A stretch of DNA of 8,039 bases from an uncultured Rhodospirillaceae bacterium (lineage in GTDB: Bacteria > Pseudomonadota > Alphaproteobacteria > RF32 > CAG-239): positions 1 through 8,039 of the forward strand of contig OMQE01000060.1 of NCBI GenBank assembly GCA_900313155.1. The letters run 5' to 3'. Positions within the stretch are counted from its first letter, which is position 1. Each line of letters starts with the position of its first letter. The notes under the pieces are model-generated. The model did no database searches and had not been told where the DNA came from. It saw only the letters and a program-made list of their open reading frames with translations. Below are positions 1-6,424 of the stretch, one piece after another. The position numbers and the translations under genes were made by a program.

Positions 1-771
1 ATTGATATTGACCAATCGCCGATTGGGCGCACGCCGCGGTCTAATCCGGCAACATATACCGGCGTTTTCACCAATATTCGTGATTGGTTTGCCAATTTGC
101 CGGAAGCTAAGGCGCGGGGTTATACTTCAGGATATTTTTCCTTCAACGTTGCCGGCGGGCGTTGCGAAGCCTGCAAAGGTGACGGCGTGATGAAAATTGA
201 AATGAACTTTTTGCCCGATGTTTATGTGCCTTGCGATGCTTGCCACGGCACTCGTTATAATCGAGAAACTTTGGAAGTAAAATATAAGGATAAATCTATA
301 TCTGACGTTTTAGATATGACAATTGATGACGCCTATGTGTTTTTTGAGAATATTCCGGCTATCAAACGGCGCTTGGACGTGTTGCGCAAGGTTGGATTGG
401 GCTATGTTAAGCTCGGACAGCCGGCACCGACACTTTCCGGCGGGGAAGCTCAGCGCATTAAGCTAACCAAAGAATTAAGCAAAAAAGCCACCGGACGCAC
501 ACTCTATATTTTAGATGAGCCAACAACCGGATTGCATTTTGAAGATATTAAAAACCTGATGAATGTGCTGGAAATTTTAGTTGAAGAAGGCAATACGGTG
601 GTGATTATTGAACACAATCTTGATGTGATAAAAATGGCTGATTACATTATTGACGTTGGACCGGAAGGCGGCGACGGCGGCGGCGAAATTATTGCCACCG
701 GCACACCGGAAGACGTGGTCAAAAACAAACGTAGTTGGACCGGAAAATATTTGAAAGATAAACTCAAATAA
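1..771 (+). CDS. uvrA: UvrABC system protein A (UvrA), C-terminal part; 5' end outside window
   Basis: UvrA is the damage-recognition ATPase of nucleotide excision repair. It works as a dimer and loads UvrB onto lesions in DNA. The 256 codons here are the second ABC ATPase half, read in frame from base 1 with no start in view; by comparison with the roughly 940-residue family, about 680 residues are missing upstream. Visible landmarks, numbered in the fragment, are the IDIDQSPIGRTPRSNPATYT block (1-20), a CEAC...CDAC zinc module (Cys 55, 58, 78, 81), the ABC signature LSGGEAQ (145-151), Walker B LYILDEP (168-174) with the TTGLHF D-loop region, the switch histidine in IIEHN (His205), and the GPEGGDGGGEI segment near the end. 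The frame is intact and ends in TAA at 769-771. No convincing intrinsic terminator follows. Identification is near certain. Confidence 0.98.
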   Translation: MDIDQSPIGRTPRSNPATYTGVFTNIRDWFANLPEAKARGYTSGYFSFNVAGGRCEACKGDGVMKIEMNFLPDVYVPCDACHGTRYNRETLEVKYKDKSISDVLDMTIDDAYVFFENIPAIKRRLDVLRKVGLGYVKLGQPAPTLSGGEAQRIKLTKELSKKATGRTLYILDEPTTGLHFEDIKNLMNVLEILVEEGNTVVIIEHNLDVIKMADYIIDVGPEGGDGGGEIIATGTPEDVVKNKRSWTGKYLKDKLK

Positions 772-807
772 TCTTTTTAAAAACGGCATCTGGATTTGTG
801 TATTTTA

Positions 808-892
808 GTTCGGTAAAAAAGATGGGGCTGAAGTTTTTTGATGTTAAAAGCTATTCAATGTGTTGAATGGCAAAAGACAATGATTACCGAAC
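808..892. repeat. Nested inverted repeats in the uvrA-trxB gap
   Basis: GTTCGGTAA (808-816) is repeated as its exact reverse complement TTACCGAAC (884-892). Between these arms lies a second hairpin: GCTATTCAA (850-858) pairs with TTGAATGGC (863-871) around a TGTG loop, nine pairs including one G-T. No T-run follows the inner hairpin on either strand, so it is not a standard intrinsic terminator. It may be a structured leader or 3' element, a protein-binding site, or chance in AT-rich DNA. Nothing else gene-like is seen in the 193-bp gap. Confidence 0.45.
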
Positions 893-917
893 AATAGAAA
901 ATATTTTTTTTCCTTTC

Positions 918-945
918 TTGAAATAAATTGATAGCTCATTATTTT
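918..945 (+). promoter_or_regulatory. Weak candidate trxB promoter
   Basis: TTGAAA (918-923) and TATTTT (940-945) are separated by 16 bases. Transcription would begin only about 13 bases before the trxB ATG, leaving little more than the ribosome binding site, so this is tentative. The same -35 with TATGCT (945-950) would need a 21-base spacer. Confidence 0.25.
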
Positions 946-953
946 ATGCTCAA

Positions 954-958
954 AGGAG
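954..958 (+). promoter_or_regulatory. Ribosome binding site of trxB
   Basis: AGGAG lies six bases before the ATG at 965 and fixes that codon as the start of trxB. Confidence 0.8.
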
Positions 959-964
959 AGAAAA

Positions 965-1894
965 ATGGCAGAATATAAATCGGACTTGCTCATCATCGGT
1001 TCCGGCCCTGCCGGATATACGGCAGGTATATATGCGGCGCGGGCAGGGATAAAGTCGCTGATTGTGGCCGGTGCGCAAAAAGGCGGACAGCTTATTCGTT
1101 CCAGCGAAGTAGAAAATTTCCCCGGATTTACGGAAGTTTTGAGCGGTTACGACTTGATGAACCGCATTCATCAACAAGCTATGAATTTGGGTGTCCACTT
1201 AATTGATGATGAAATTACTGAAGTAGATTTTTATGATCACCCGTTTGTTTGCAGTTCGGCAAGCGGCAATTCTTTTATGTCAAAGTCAATCATTATTGCG
1301 ACCGGAGCGTCGGTCAATTGGTTAGGGTTGCCCAGTGAGCAAAAATACATCGGACATGGCGTATCTTCTTGCGCCACATGCGACGGATTTTTCTATAAAG
1401 GTAAAGAAGTTGCGGTTATCGGCGGAGGAAATTCGGCGTTGGAACAAGCGCTTTATTTGACCAACTATGTGGAAAAAGTGTATCTCATTCATCGACGCCA
1501 CTCCTTTAATGCCGAGCACGCCTTACAAAAAAGGCTGTTTGAAAATCGGAAGGTTACCATTTTTTGGAACAATGTGGTTGATGAAATTATTGGAACAGAT
1601 GAGCCGTTGGAAGTGACCGGTTTGCGGATTCGTAATGTTAAAAGCGATAAGAAAAAATTTTTAGATGTTGCCGGTGTGTTTGTCGCTATTGGACATCATC
1701 CGAACACCGAGTTGTTCCGGCGATATTTGCAGCTCGATTCGAGCGGATACATTGTGACGAAACCAAAAAGCAATGCCACCGATATCAAAGGTGTGTATGC
1801 CGCAGGTGATGTGTGTAATCCGTATCGACAAGCGATTATTGCCGCCGGTTGTGGTGCCAGAGCAGCACTTGAAGCCATACAAGCATTGTCATAA
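965..1894 (+). CDS. trxB: Thioredoxin reductase (NADPH), TrxB
   Basis: This cytoplasmic flavoprotein passes electrons from NADPH through FAD and a redox disulfide to thioredoxin. The 309 residues match the usual 310-320. In order: the FAD-binding GSGPAG (12-17), the GGQL...EVENFPGF region (40-55), the redox-active pair CATC (Cys136, Cys139), the second nucleotide fold GGGNSA (153-158), HRRHSF (176-181) whose arginines contact the NADPH phosphate, GHHPNT (243-248) and the FAD-binding AAGDV (279-283). The ATG has an AGGAG site six bases upstream. The gene appears monocistronic: 193 bases separate it from uvrA, and its TAA sits in the A-run of a terminator hairpin. One small oddity is the end: GDVCNPYRQA appears one residue shorter than the common GDVxDxxYRQA form, and the usual GTGC near residue 296 reads GCGA, moving a cysteine by two places. 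Neither affects the redox centre. Confidence 0.97.
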   Translation: MAEYKSDLLIIGSGPAGYTAGIYAARAGIKSLIVAGAQKGGQLIRSSEVENFPGFTEVLSGYDLMNRIHQQAMNLGVHLIDDEITEVDFYDHPFVCSSASGNSFMSKSIIIATGASVNWLGLPSEQKYIGHGVSSCATCDGFFYKGKEVAVIGGGNSALEQALYLTNYVEKVYLIHRRHSFNAEHALQKRLFENRKVTIFWNNVVDEIIGTDEPLEVTGLRIRNVKSDKKKFLDVAGVFVAIGHHPNTELFRRYLQLDSSGYIVTKPKSNATDIKGVYAAGDVCNPYRQAIIAAGCGARAALEAIQALS

Positions 1895-1920
1895 AAAAAG
1901 GCAGTCCAATGACTGCCTTT
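1893..1920. terminator. Shared terminator between trxB and the facing 149-codon gene
   Basis: AAAGGCAGTC (1897-1906) pairs with GACTGCCTTT (1911-1920) around a CAAT loop, giving ten perfect pairs. Read on the minus strand the stem runs into seven T residues (1899-1893), a strong intrinsic terminator for the gene ending at 1925. On the plus strand only TTT follows the GC part, so termination of trxB is probably weaker. The trxB TAA (1892-1894) overlaps the A-run. Confidence 0.88.
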
Positions 1921-1924
1921 AAGA

Positions 1925-2374
1925 CTATTGCTGAGGGTGAATCGTGGAGGCGATACGCTCAACCAAACTTCCAAACTGTTCAATACGAGCAACATGGTTA
2001 ATCACAATAATTTTATCCAACACATATGTTTCTGCCTGTTCAAAGCGTCCGACATTGTGACACAGTGCATAGACCGTAATGCGATTTGTACGGTGGATGT
2101 CATTGGTTGGGGCACCATAGCCGCAAGAACCGAGTTCTACCTCCTCTGGAAAACGCATAGCGCACTCCTCATCTTTACTTAAAGATCGAGCACCGCTGTA
2201 AGGAATTTCCACAAGTTTGCTACGGTCTCTTTCCATATTCTCCACGAGCTGATATTCCGGCTCATCAAACAATTTCACATAAATGCTTCTGTATTTTAAT
2301 GTAATACAAATCAAAGAAGCGTCTTGGTAAGTGATGTCTGTCGCTTCACCAGTGATTCTAATAATTTTCTTCAT
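1925..2374 (-). CDS. Hypothetical protein, 149 residues, not recognised
   Basis: I do not recognise this protein. It is predicted soluble: there is no signal peptide, no hydrophobic segment long enough to span a membrane and no coiled coil that I can see. The first 36 residues alternate hydrophobic and polar positions and look beta-rich (IIRITGEATD, then LICITLKYRSIYVKLF). A charged middle follows (about 38-80, with ENMERDRSKL and SKDEEC), then LGSCGYGAP (81-89) and a more hydrophobic end with KIIVINHVARIEQF (121-134). Cysteines are at 23, 71, 84 and 105, not in a CxxC pattern. That it is a real gene is supported by a well-spaced minus-strand promoter upstream and a strong terminator just downstream. 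The ATG lacks a Shine-Dalgarno match, unlike most neighbours. Met47 is the next in-frame ATG but would remove the ordered N-terminal part. Function is unknown. Confidence 0.72.
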   Translation of the reverse strand: MKKIIRITGEATDITYQDASLICITLKYRSIYVKLFDEPEYQLVENMERDRSKLVEIPYSGARSLSKDEECAMRFPEEVELGSCGYGAPTNDIHRTNRITVYALCHNVGRFEQAETYVLDKIIVINHVARIEQFGSLVERIASTIHPQQ

Positions 2375-2420
2375 TTTTTGAATTTTTTAAGGATTAAACA
2401 TAAAAATTTTATTTTTCCCA

Positions 2421-2449
2421 AAAATAACGGAATATTTAATTTTTGTCAA
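2421..2449 (-). promoter_or_regulatory. Promoter of the 149-codon hypothetical gene
   Basis: On the minus strand a perfect TTGACA (2449-2444) is followed after 17 bases by TATTTT (2426-2421). Transcription would start near 2414, giving a leader of about 40 bases to the ATG at 2374. This is the best promoter match in the window. It lies just downstream of the infA terminator, so the gene is likely transcribed on its own. Confidence 0.65.
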
Positions 2450-2464
2450 GATTGTTTTTTTCGC

Positions 2465-2491
2465 AAAAAAAACTCCCCAAAGTGGAGAGCT
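2465..2491 (-). terminator. Intrinsic terminator of infA
   Basis: On the minus strand AGCTCTCC (2491-2484) pairs with GGGGAGTT (2478-2471) around an ACTTT loop, eight pairs including two G-T wobbles. A run of eight T (2472-2465) overlaps the end of the stem. It begins about 20 bases after the infA stop codon. Confidence 0.8.
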
Positions 2492-2512
2492 GAAATCATC
2501 TCTTATCAAATA

Positions 2513-2734
2513 CTAGTCCTTGTGACGAAAGGTGATACGACCTTTAGTTAAGTCGTAAGGCGTCATTTCAATATCAACCTTATCGCCCACCATCACACGA
2601 ATGCGGAACTTACGCATCTTACCGGCGGTGTGTGCCAAAATTTCCACCCCGTTCTCTAACTTTACCCGAAACATTGCGTTCGGCAACTTTTCAATCACTT
2701 CGCCGGTTAATTCCAGCAATTCTTCTTTACTCAT
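2513..2734 (-). CDS. infA: Translation initiation factor IF-1
   Basis: IF-1 is a single OB-fold (S1-like) protein that binds the A site of the 30S subunit with IF-2 and IF-3 during initiation. The 73 residues match the family's 71-73. Hallmarks are LPNAMFRVKLENG (17-29), the basic HTAGKMRKFRIRV stretch (35-47) that contacts 16S rRNA, GDKVDIEMTPYDLTKGRI (50-67), and a basic end. The form AHTAGKMRK with MTPYDLTKGRI resembles alphaproteobacterial versions. The ATG is preceded by GAGGG six bases upstream. The gene lies 81 bases after topA with a plausible promoter of its own and a terminator behind it, so it may be a single-gene unit, possibly with some read-through from topA. In many alphaproteobacteria infA sits elsewhere, for example near maf, so this position is unusual. 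Confidence 0.97.
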   Translation of the reverse strand: MSKEELLELTGEVIEKLPNAMFRVKLENGVEILAHTAGKMRKFRIRVMVGDKVDIEMTPYDLTKGRITFRHKD

Positions 2735-2740
2735 CTAAAA

Positions 2741-2745
2741 CCCTC
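2741..2745 (-). promoter_or_regulatory. Ribosome binding site of infA
   Basis: GAGGG on the minus strand ends six bases before the infA ATG. Confidence 0.75.
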
Positions 2746-2766
2746 AAAATTGTCATCTTTGCCCAA

Positions 2767-2795
2767 GGTATAAACACTTATTACGCATAATGCAA
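2767..2795 (-). promoter_or_regulatory. Candidate infA promoter with overlapping inverted repeat
   Basis: On the minus strand TTGCAT (2795-2790) and TATACC (2772-2767) are 17 bases apart; the spacing is ideal but both hexamers are imperfect. An inverted repeat, GCATAA (2785-2790) and TTATGC (2801-2806), overlaps the -35. It could be a weak topA terminator or an operator, or be fortuitous. Confidence 0.4.
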
Positions 2796-2815
2796 GAAAA
2801 TTATGCAAAAAATGC

Positions 2816-5281
2816 TTATTTTTTTGCCGTTACAATTTTAATTGCATCTTCTTCGCTTAAACTGCTCGGAGCATAACCCTTTGGAATGGCGTAGTTATTT
2901 TTGCCACATTTGAGATACATACCATATTTGCCTTTGCTTAACAAAATATCTTCCTTTGTTGTCGGATGCTTGCCTAAAATTTTAGGTTCCGGCTTGGCAA
3001 CGGCATTTTGGAGCAACTCTTCGGCGCGTTCCAAGGTAATGTTGAAAATATTATCCGCACCGGTCAGCGAGCGTGTTTTGGTGCCCTGTTTCAAATATTG
3101 CCCGAATTTGCCCAAATTTGCTTCAATACCATTGCCTAATTGGCGAGGCAAAGTCAGTAAAATCTGTGCCTGTTCCAAAGTCAATTCCTCCGGTTTGGCA
3201 AATTTCGGTAACGACGAACGCTTCGGTTTTTCGGTGGTTGCTGTCGCATCTTCGCCAAGTTGAACGTAATATCCGTATGGACCTTTTTTCAAATAGATAT
3301 TAGTGCTATCCATTTGCCCGAGTAATTTATCTTCACCATTTTGTTGGCGTTGCACGGCTTTGGCAGAATCGGCATCTTCTTCCTCTTTGGTATCGGTAAT
3401 CGGGTGCGTGTAGGAACATTCCGGATAGTTCGAACAGCCGATAAACGCGCCATAGCGACCGAACTTGATGCTCAAATGCCCTTTACCGCAAACCGGACAA
3501 CTGCGCGGGTCTGAACCATCTTCGCGCGGCGGAAACAGGTGCGCCGAAAGCGCTGCATCAATGCGGTCAATGACCTCGGCAACTTGCAAAGGTTGCACAT
3601 CTTCAACCGTTTTGATAAATTTAGCCCAAAAACCGCCAAGCAATTTTTTCCAATCCATCTGACCGGCAGAAATATCATCAAGATGTTCTTCCAGCTGCGC
3701 TGTAAAGTCGTATTCCACATATTTTTTGAAGAAATTTTCTAAAAATACGGTAACAATTCGTCCGCGGTCTTCCGGAATAAAACGTAATTTTTCCACTTTA
3801 ACGTATTTGCGTTCTTGCAAAACGGCAATAATATTAGCATAGGTTGACGGTCGACCAATGCCCAATTCTTCAAGTTTTTTCACCAAACTTGCTTCCGTAA
3901 AGCGTGGCGGCGGCGTGGTAAAATGTTGTGCCGGCTTGATATCGCCTTTGGTCACATTTTCGCCGGTTTCAACATTCGGCAAAATAATGTTATCATCATT
4001 GTCGCTTTCGTCATCTTTGCTTTCTTGATAAAGCTTTAAAAATCCGTCAAACTTAATCACCTGACCGGTGGCACGGAGCAAAATTTTATCATCTGCCGAA
4101 ACGGCATCAACCACCACCTTATCCAAAATAGCCGGATTCATCTGGCAGGCAACCGTGCGTTTCCAGATCAGTTCATACAAGCGATGAGCGTCATTATCAA
4201 GCTTAGTTTCCAGCTTTTTCGGTGTGTTCAAAACATCTGACGGACGAATAGCCTCGTGCGCTTCTTGAGCATTTTTGGTCTTGTTTTTATATTCTTTTGG
4301 TGTTTTCGGCACATAGGCGTCGCCAAAATATTTGGCAATCGCTTCACGACAGGCCTTTATGGCATCTTTAGAGAGATTAACGGCGTCGGTACGCATATAG
4401 GTTATCAAACCGTCTTCATAAAGTTTTTGCGCTACCTGCATGGTCTTCTTGGTCGAAAAGCGTAATTTACGCGAAGCCTCTTGTTGCAAGGTGGAGGTGG
4501 TGAACGGCGGTGTCGGATAGCGACTGGCTTTTTTGCGTTCAACGTCGGCAATGTGGAACTCTTGCGCTTCAATTTTAGCTTTGGCATCAAGAGCTTTTTC
4601 TTCGGTATTGAGCGTAAATTTTGCCAGCTTTTTACCATCTAAATTGATGAGATGAGTGGTCATTAAGGCATTAGTTTTAGTCAGCAAATCAACATCTATG
4701 GTCCAATATTCTTCCGGTTTGAATTTTTCTATTTCGTTTTCACGTTCGCAAACCAGTCGTAAAGCCACCGATTGCACACGTCCTGCTGATTTAGACCCCG
4801 GAAGTTTACGCCATAATACCGGTGAAAGCGTAAAGCCCACCAAATAGTCAAGTGCACGCCGCGCCATATAGGCCGAAACCAAATCTTGGTCAATTTTGCG
4901 CGGATTTTCGATTCCTTCTTTCACTGCCGATTTGGTAATTTCGTGGAAAACCACACGCTGAATTTTTTTACCGCCAAGCTGCTTTTTAGCCTTTAATTCT
5001 TCTAAAATATGCCATGCAATTGCTTCTCCTTCTCTATCCGGGTCGGAGGCGAGAATGAGTGTGTCACAATCTTTGAGCGCGGTTATAATATCGTTTAGGC
5101 GTTTGCGTCCCATACCGCTGAACTCCCAACGCATAGCAAAATCGTTATCCGGATCAACCGAGCCGTCTTTGCTTGGTAAATCGCGGATATGTCCGTAGCT
5201 GGCAAGGACTTTATAATCACTACCCAAATATTTGTTAATTGTTTTGGCTTTTGCCGGAGATTCTACAACCACTAATTTCAT
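2816..5281 (-). CDS. topA: DNA topoisomerase I (type IA)
   Basis: TopA relaxes negative supercoils by cutting one strand through a 5'-phosphotyrosine link and passing the other through. The 821 residues show the TOPRIM domain with VVVESPAKAKT (4-14, catalytic Glu7) and the metal-binding DPDREGE (80-86). The core includes SAGRVQSVALRL (165-176) and the active-site loop GLITYMRTD with Tyr295 and Arg297. EELGIGRPSTYA (471-482) follows. A single four-cysteine zinc module (Cys595, 598, 616, 622) comes next, then three topoisomerase C-terminal repeats centred near GPYGYY (667-672), GKFGQY (724-729) and GKYGMY (784-789). The long lysine-rich tail common in alphaproteobacterial TopA is absent; the protein ends shortly after the last repeat. 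A GAGGAA site ten bases before the ATG overlaps the dprA stop, so translation is probably coupled to dprA. Confidence 0.98.
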   Translation of the reverse strand: MKLVVVESPAKAKTINKYLGSDYKVLASYGHIRDLPSKDGSVDPDNDFAMRWEFSGMGRKRLNDIITALKDCDTLILASDPDREGEAIAWHILEELKAKKQLGGKKIQRVVFHEITKSAVKEGIENPRKIDQDLVSAYMARRALDYLVGFTLSPVLWRKLPGSKSAGRVQSVALRLVCERENEIEKFKPEEYWTIDVDLLTKTNALMTTHLINLDGKKLAKFTLNTEEKALDAKAKIEAQEFHIADVERKKASRYPTPPFTTSTLQQEASRKLRFSTKKTMQVAQKLYEDGLITYMRTDAVNLSKDAIKACREAIAKYFGDAYVPKTPKEYKNKTKNAQEAHEAIRPSDVLNTPKKLETKLDNDAHRLYELIWKRTVACQMNPAILDKVVVDAVSADDKILLRATGQVIKFDGFLKLYQESKDDESDNDDNIILPNVETGENVTKGDIKPAQHFTTPPPRFTEASLVKKLEELGIGRPSTYANIIAVLQERKYVKVEKLRFIPEDRGRIVTVFLENFFKKYVEYDFTAQLEEHLDDISAGQMDWKKLLGGFWAKFIKTVEDVQPLQVAEVIDRIDAALSAHLFPPREDGSDPRSCPVCGKGHLSIKFGRYGAFIGCSNYPECSYTHPITDTKEEEDADSAKAVQRQQNGEDKLLGQMDSTNIYLKKGPYGYYVQLGEDATATTEKPKRSSLPKFAKPEELTLEQAQILLTLPRQLGNGIEANLGKFGQYLKQGTKTRSLTGADNIFNITLERAEELLQNAVAKPEPKILGKHPTTKEDILLSKGKYGMYLKCGKNNYAIPKGYAPSSLSEEDAIKIVTAKK

Positions 5282-5291
5282 ATTTTATCTA

Positions 5292-5297
5292 TTCCTC
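5292..5297 (-). promoter_or_regulatory. Ribosome binding site of topA overlapping the dprA stop codon
   Basis: GAGGAA on the minus strand shares bases with the dprA TGA (5298-5296). The two genes are 14 bases apart, which points to one transcript and coupled translation. Confidence 0.7.
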
Positions 5298-6420
5298 ACT
5301 TAATTCGCGCCACTTTGTTACCGGCGTGCCGTTCAATTTTTCCGGCAAATTCCAAATCTAAAATCTGCATGAAAAAATCGGCTTGCTCCAAACCGCTGTT
5401 GCGCAAAAGCTCGTCAATGTCAACACCTTCATAACTGATCAGCTCCAAAAGCGGAACTTTTTCGGTTGGCGTTTCAACTATTGCCGGCTCTATAATTTTC
5501 TGCCTTGAAATATTTGCCTTATTTTCCGGTTTGTCAAGTCCCTTCAATTCAAGCTGATAATTTTTTATTTGCTTGCTTTGGGTGATACTTAATACATTAA
5601 GTATATCATCGGCATTTTCTGTTAATATTGCTCCTTGTTTGATGAGATGATTTGGTCCGGCCGAGCGACTCTCTATTGGCGAACCGGGGACGGCAAAAAT
5701 TTCTTTGCCTTGTTCCAAAGCCTGCTGTGCCGTAATCAGTGAACCGGAATGAATACCGGCTTCTACCACCAATGTTCCGGCGCTCAATGCGGCAATAATT
5801 CGATTGCGCCGCGGAAAATTGGATATTTGCGCTGCTGTGCCGAGCGGAAATTCGGAAACCAACAGACCTTGTTCGGCAATTTGATAATAAATGTCGTTAT
5901 TTTCCGGCGGGTAAATTTCATCAACACCTGTGCCTAAAACCGCGATTGTCGGCCCTTGCTTGTTTTTGGCGTAAAGCGCACCTTTATGAGCGGCGCAGTC
6001 AATGCCGCGCGCCATACCGGAAATTACCAAAACATCATTTTCGGTTAAATCGTAAGCAATGTGTGATGCCATTTTACGTCCGCCGATGGAAGCGTTGCGC
6101 GCGCCGACAATGGCAACAGAGGCCGGATGTTTGAGCAAATTGATGTTGCCCAGTGTATAAAGAACCGGCGGTGCATCGTTAAGTTGGCGCAAGGCTTCGG
6201 GATAGGTTTTGTCTTGATAAGATATAATTTGAACCCCCGTTTTTTGTGCTTTCGCCACCATATCCTCCGCCTCACTTTGGCTGAAAACAGCTTTTTTTGC
6301 AGCCAACAAGGCTAGTGCTTGGTCTAAATTATGATCGCTTTTTTGCAACAATTTATAAAACGTCACCGGTCCGATGCCGTCAGTATTTATAATTTGCAAA
6401 ATTTTAATTAAATCCGACAC
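5296..6420 (-). CDS. dprA: DNA-processing protein DprA (Smf)
   Basis: DprA binds single-stranded DNA and loads RecA on it during natural transformation. It is also kept in many species not known to be competent. I choose the GTG at 6420-6418, four bases after the plsY stop, giving 374 residues, the size of E. coli Smf. An ATG at 6501 is in frame but would overlap plsY by 77 bases, and its first 27 residues look like a plsY shadow. The N-terminus has a helix-hairpin-helix-like TDGIGPVTFYKLL (13-25). The Rossmann-type core follows: VAIVGARNAS (102-111), SGMARGIDCAAH (134-145), SNFPRRNRIIAALS (200-213), GSLITAQQALEQG (226-238) and VPGSP (244-248). A polar linker (about 276-320) leads to a C-terminal winged-helix-like domain (about 322-374). 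The transformation genes that would show competence are not in view. Confidence 0.95.
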   Translation of the reverse strand: MSDLIKILQIINTDGIGPVTFYKLLQKSDHNLDQALALLAAKKAVFSQSEAEDMVAKAQKTGVQIISYQDKTYPEALRQLNDAPPVLYTLGNINLLKHPASVAIVGARNASIGGRKMASHIAYDLTENDVLVISGMARGIDCAAHKGALYAKNKQGPTIAVLGTGVDEIYPPENNDIYYQIAEQGLLVSEFPLGTAAQISNFPRRNRIIAALSAGTLVVEAGIHSGSLITAQQALEQGKEIFAVPGSPIESRSAGPNHLIKQGAILTENADDILNVLSITQSKQIKNYQLELKGLDKPENKANISRQKIIEPAIVETPTEKVPLLELISYEGVDIDELLRNSGLEQADFFMQILDLEFAGKIERHAGNKVARIK

Positions 6421-6424
6421 TCGG

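Noticed and set aside
774..839. Terminator for uvrA in the A/T runs after its stop (TTTTTAAAAA at 774-783; A6 at 815-820 with T6 at 834-839)
   Set aside because: The A and T runs can pair but no GC-rich stem closes a hairpin before a T-run, so there is no support for intrinsic termination.
1928..2182. 84-codon plus-strand frame opposite the hypothetical gene
   Set aside because: No ribosome binding site or promoter is seen, and the minus-strand frame is longer and has both a promoter and a terminator.
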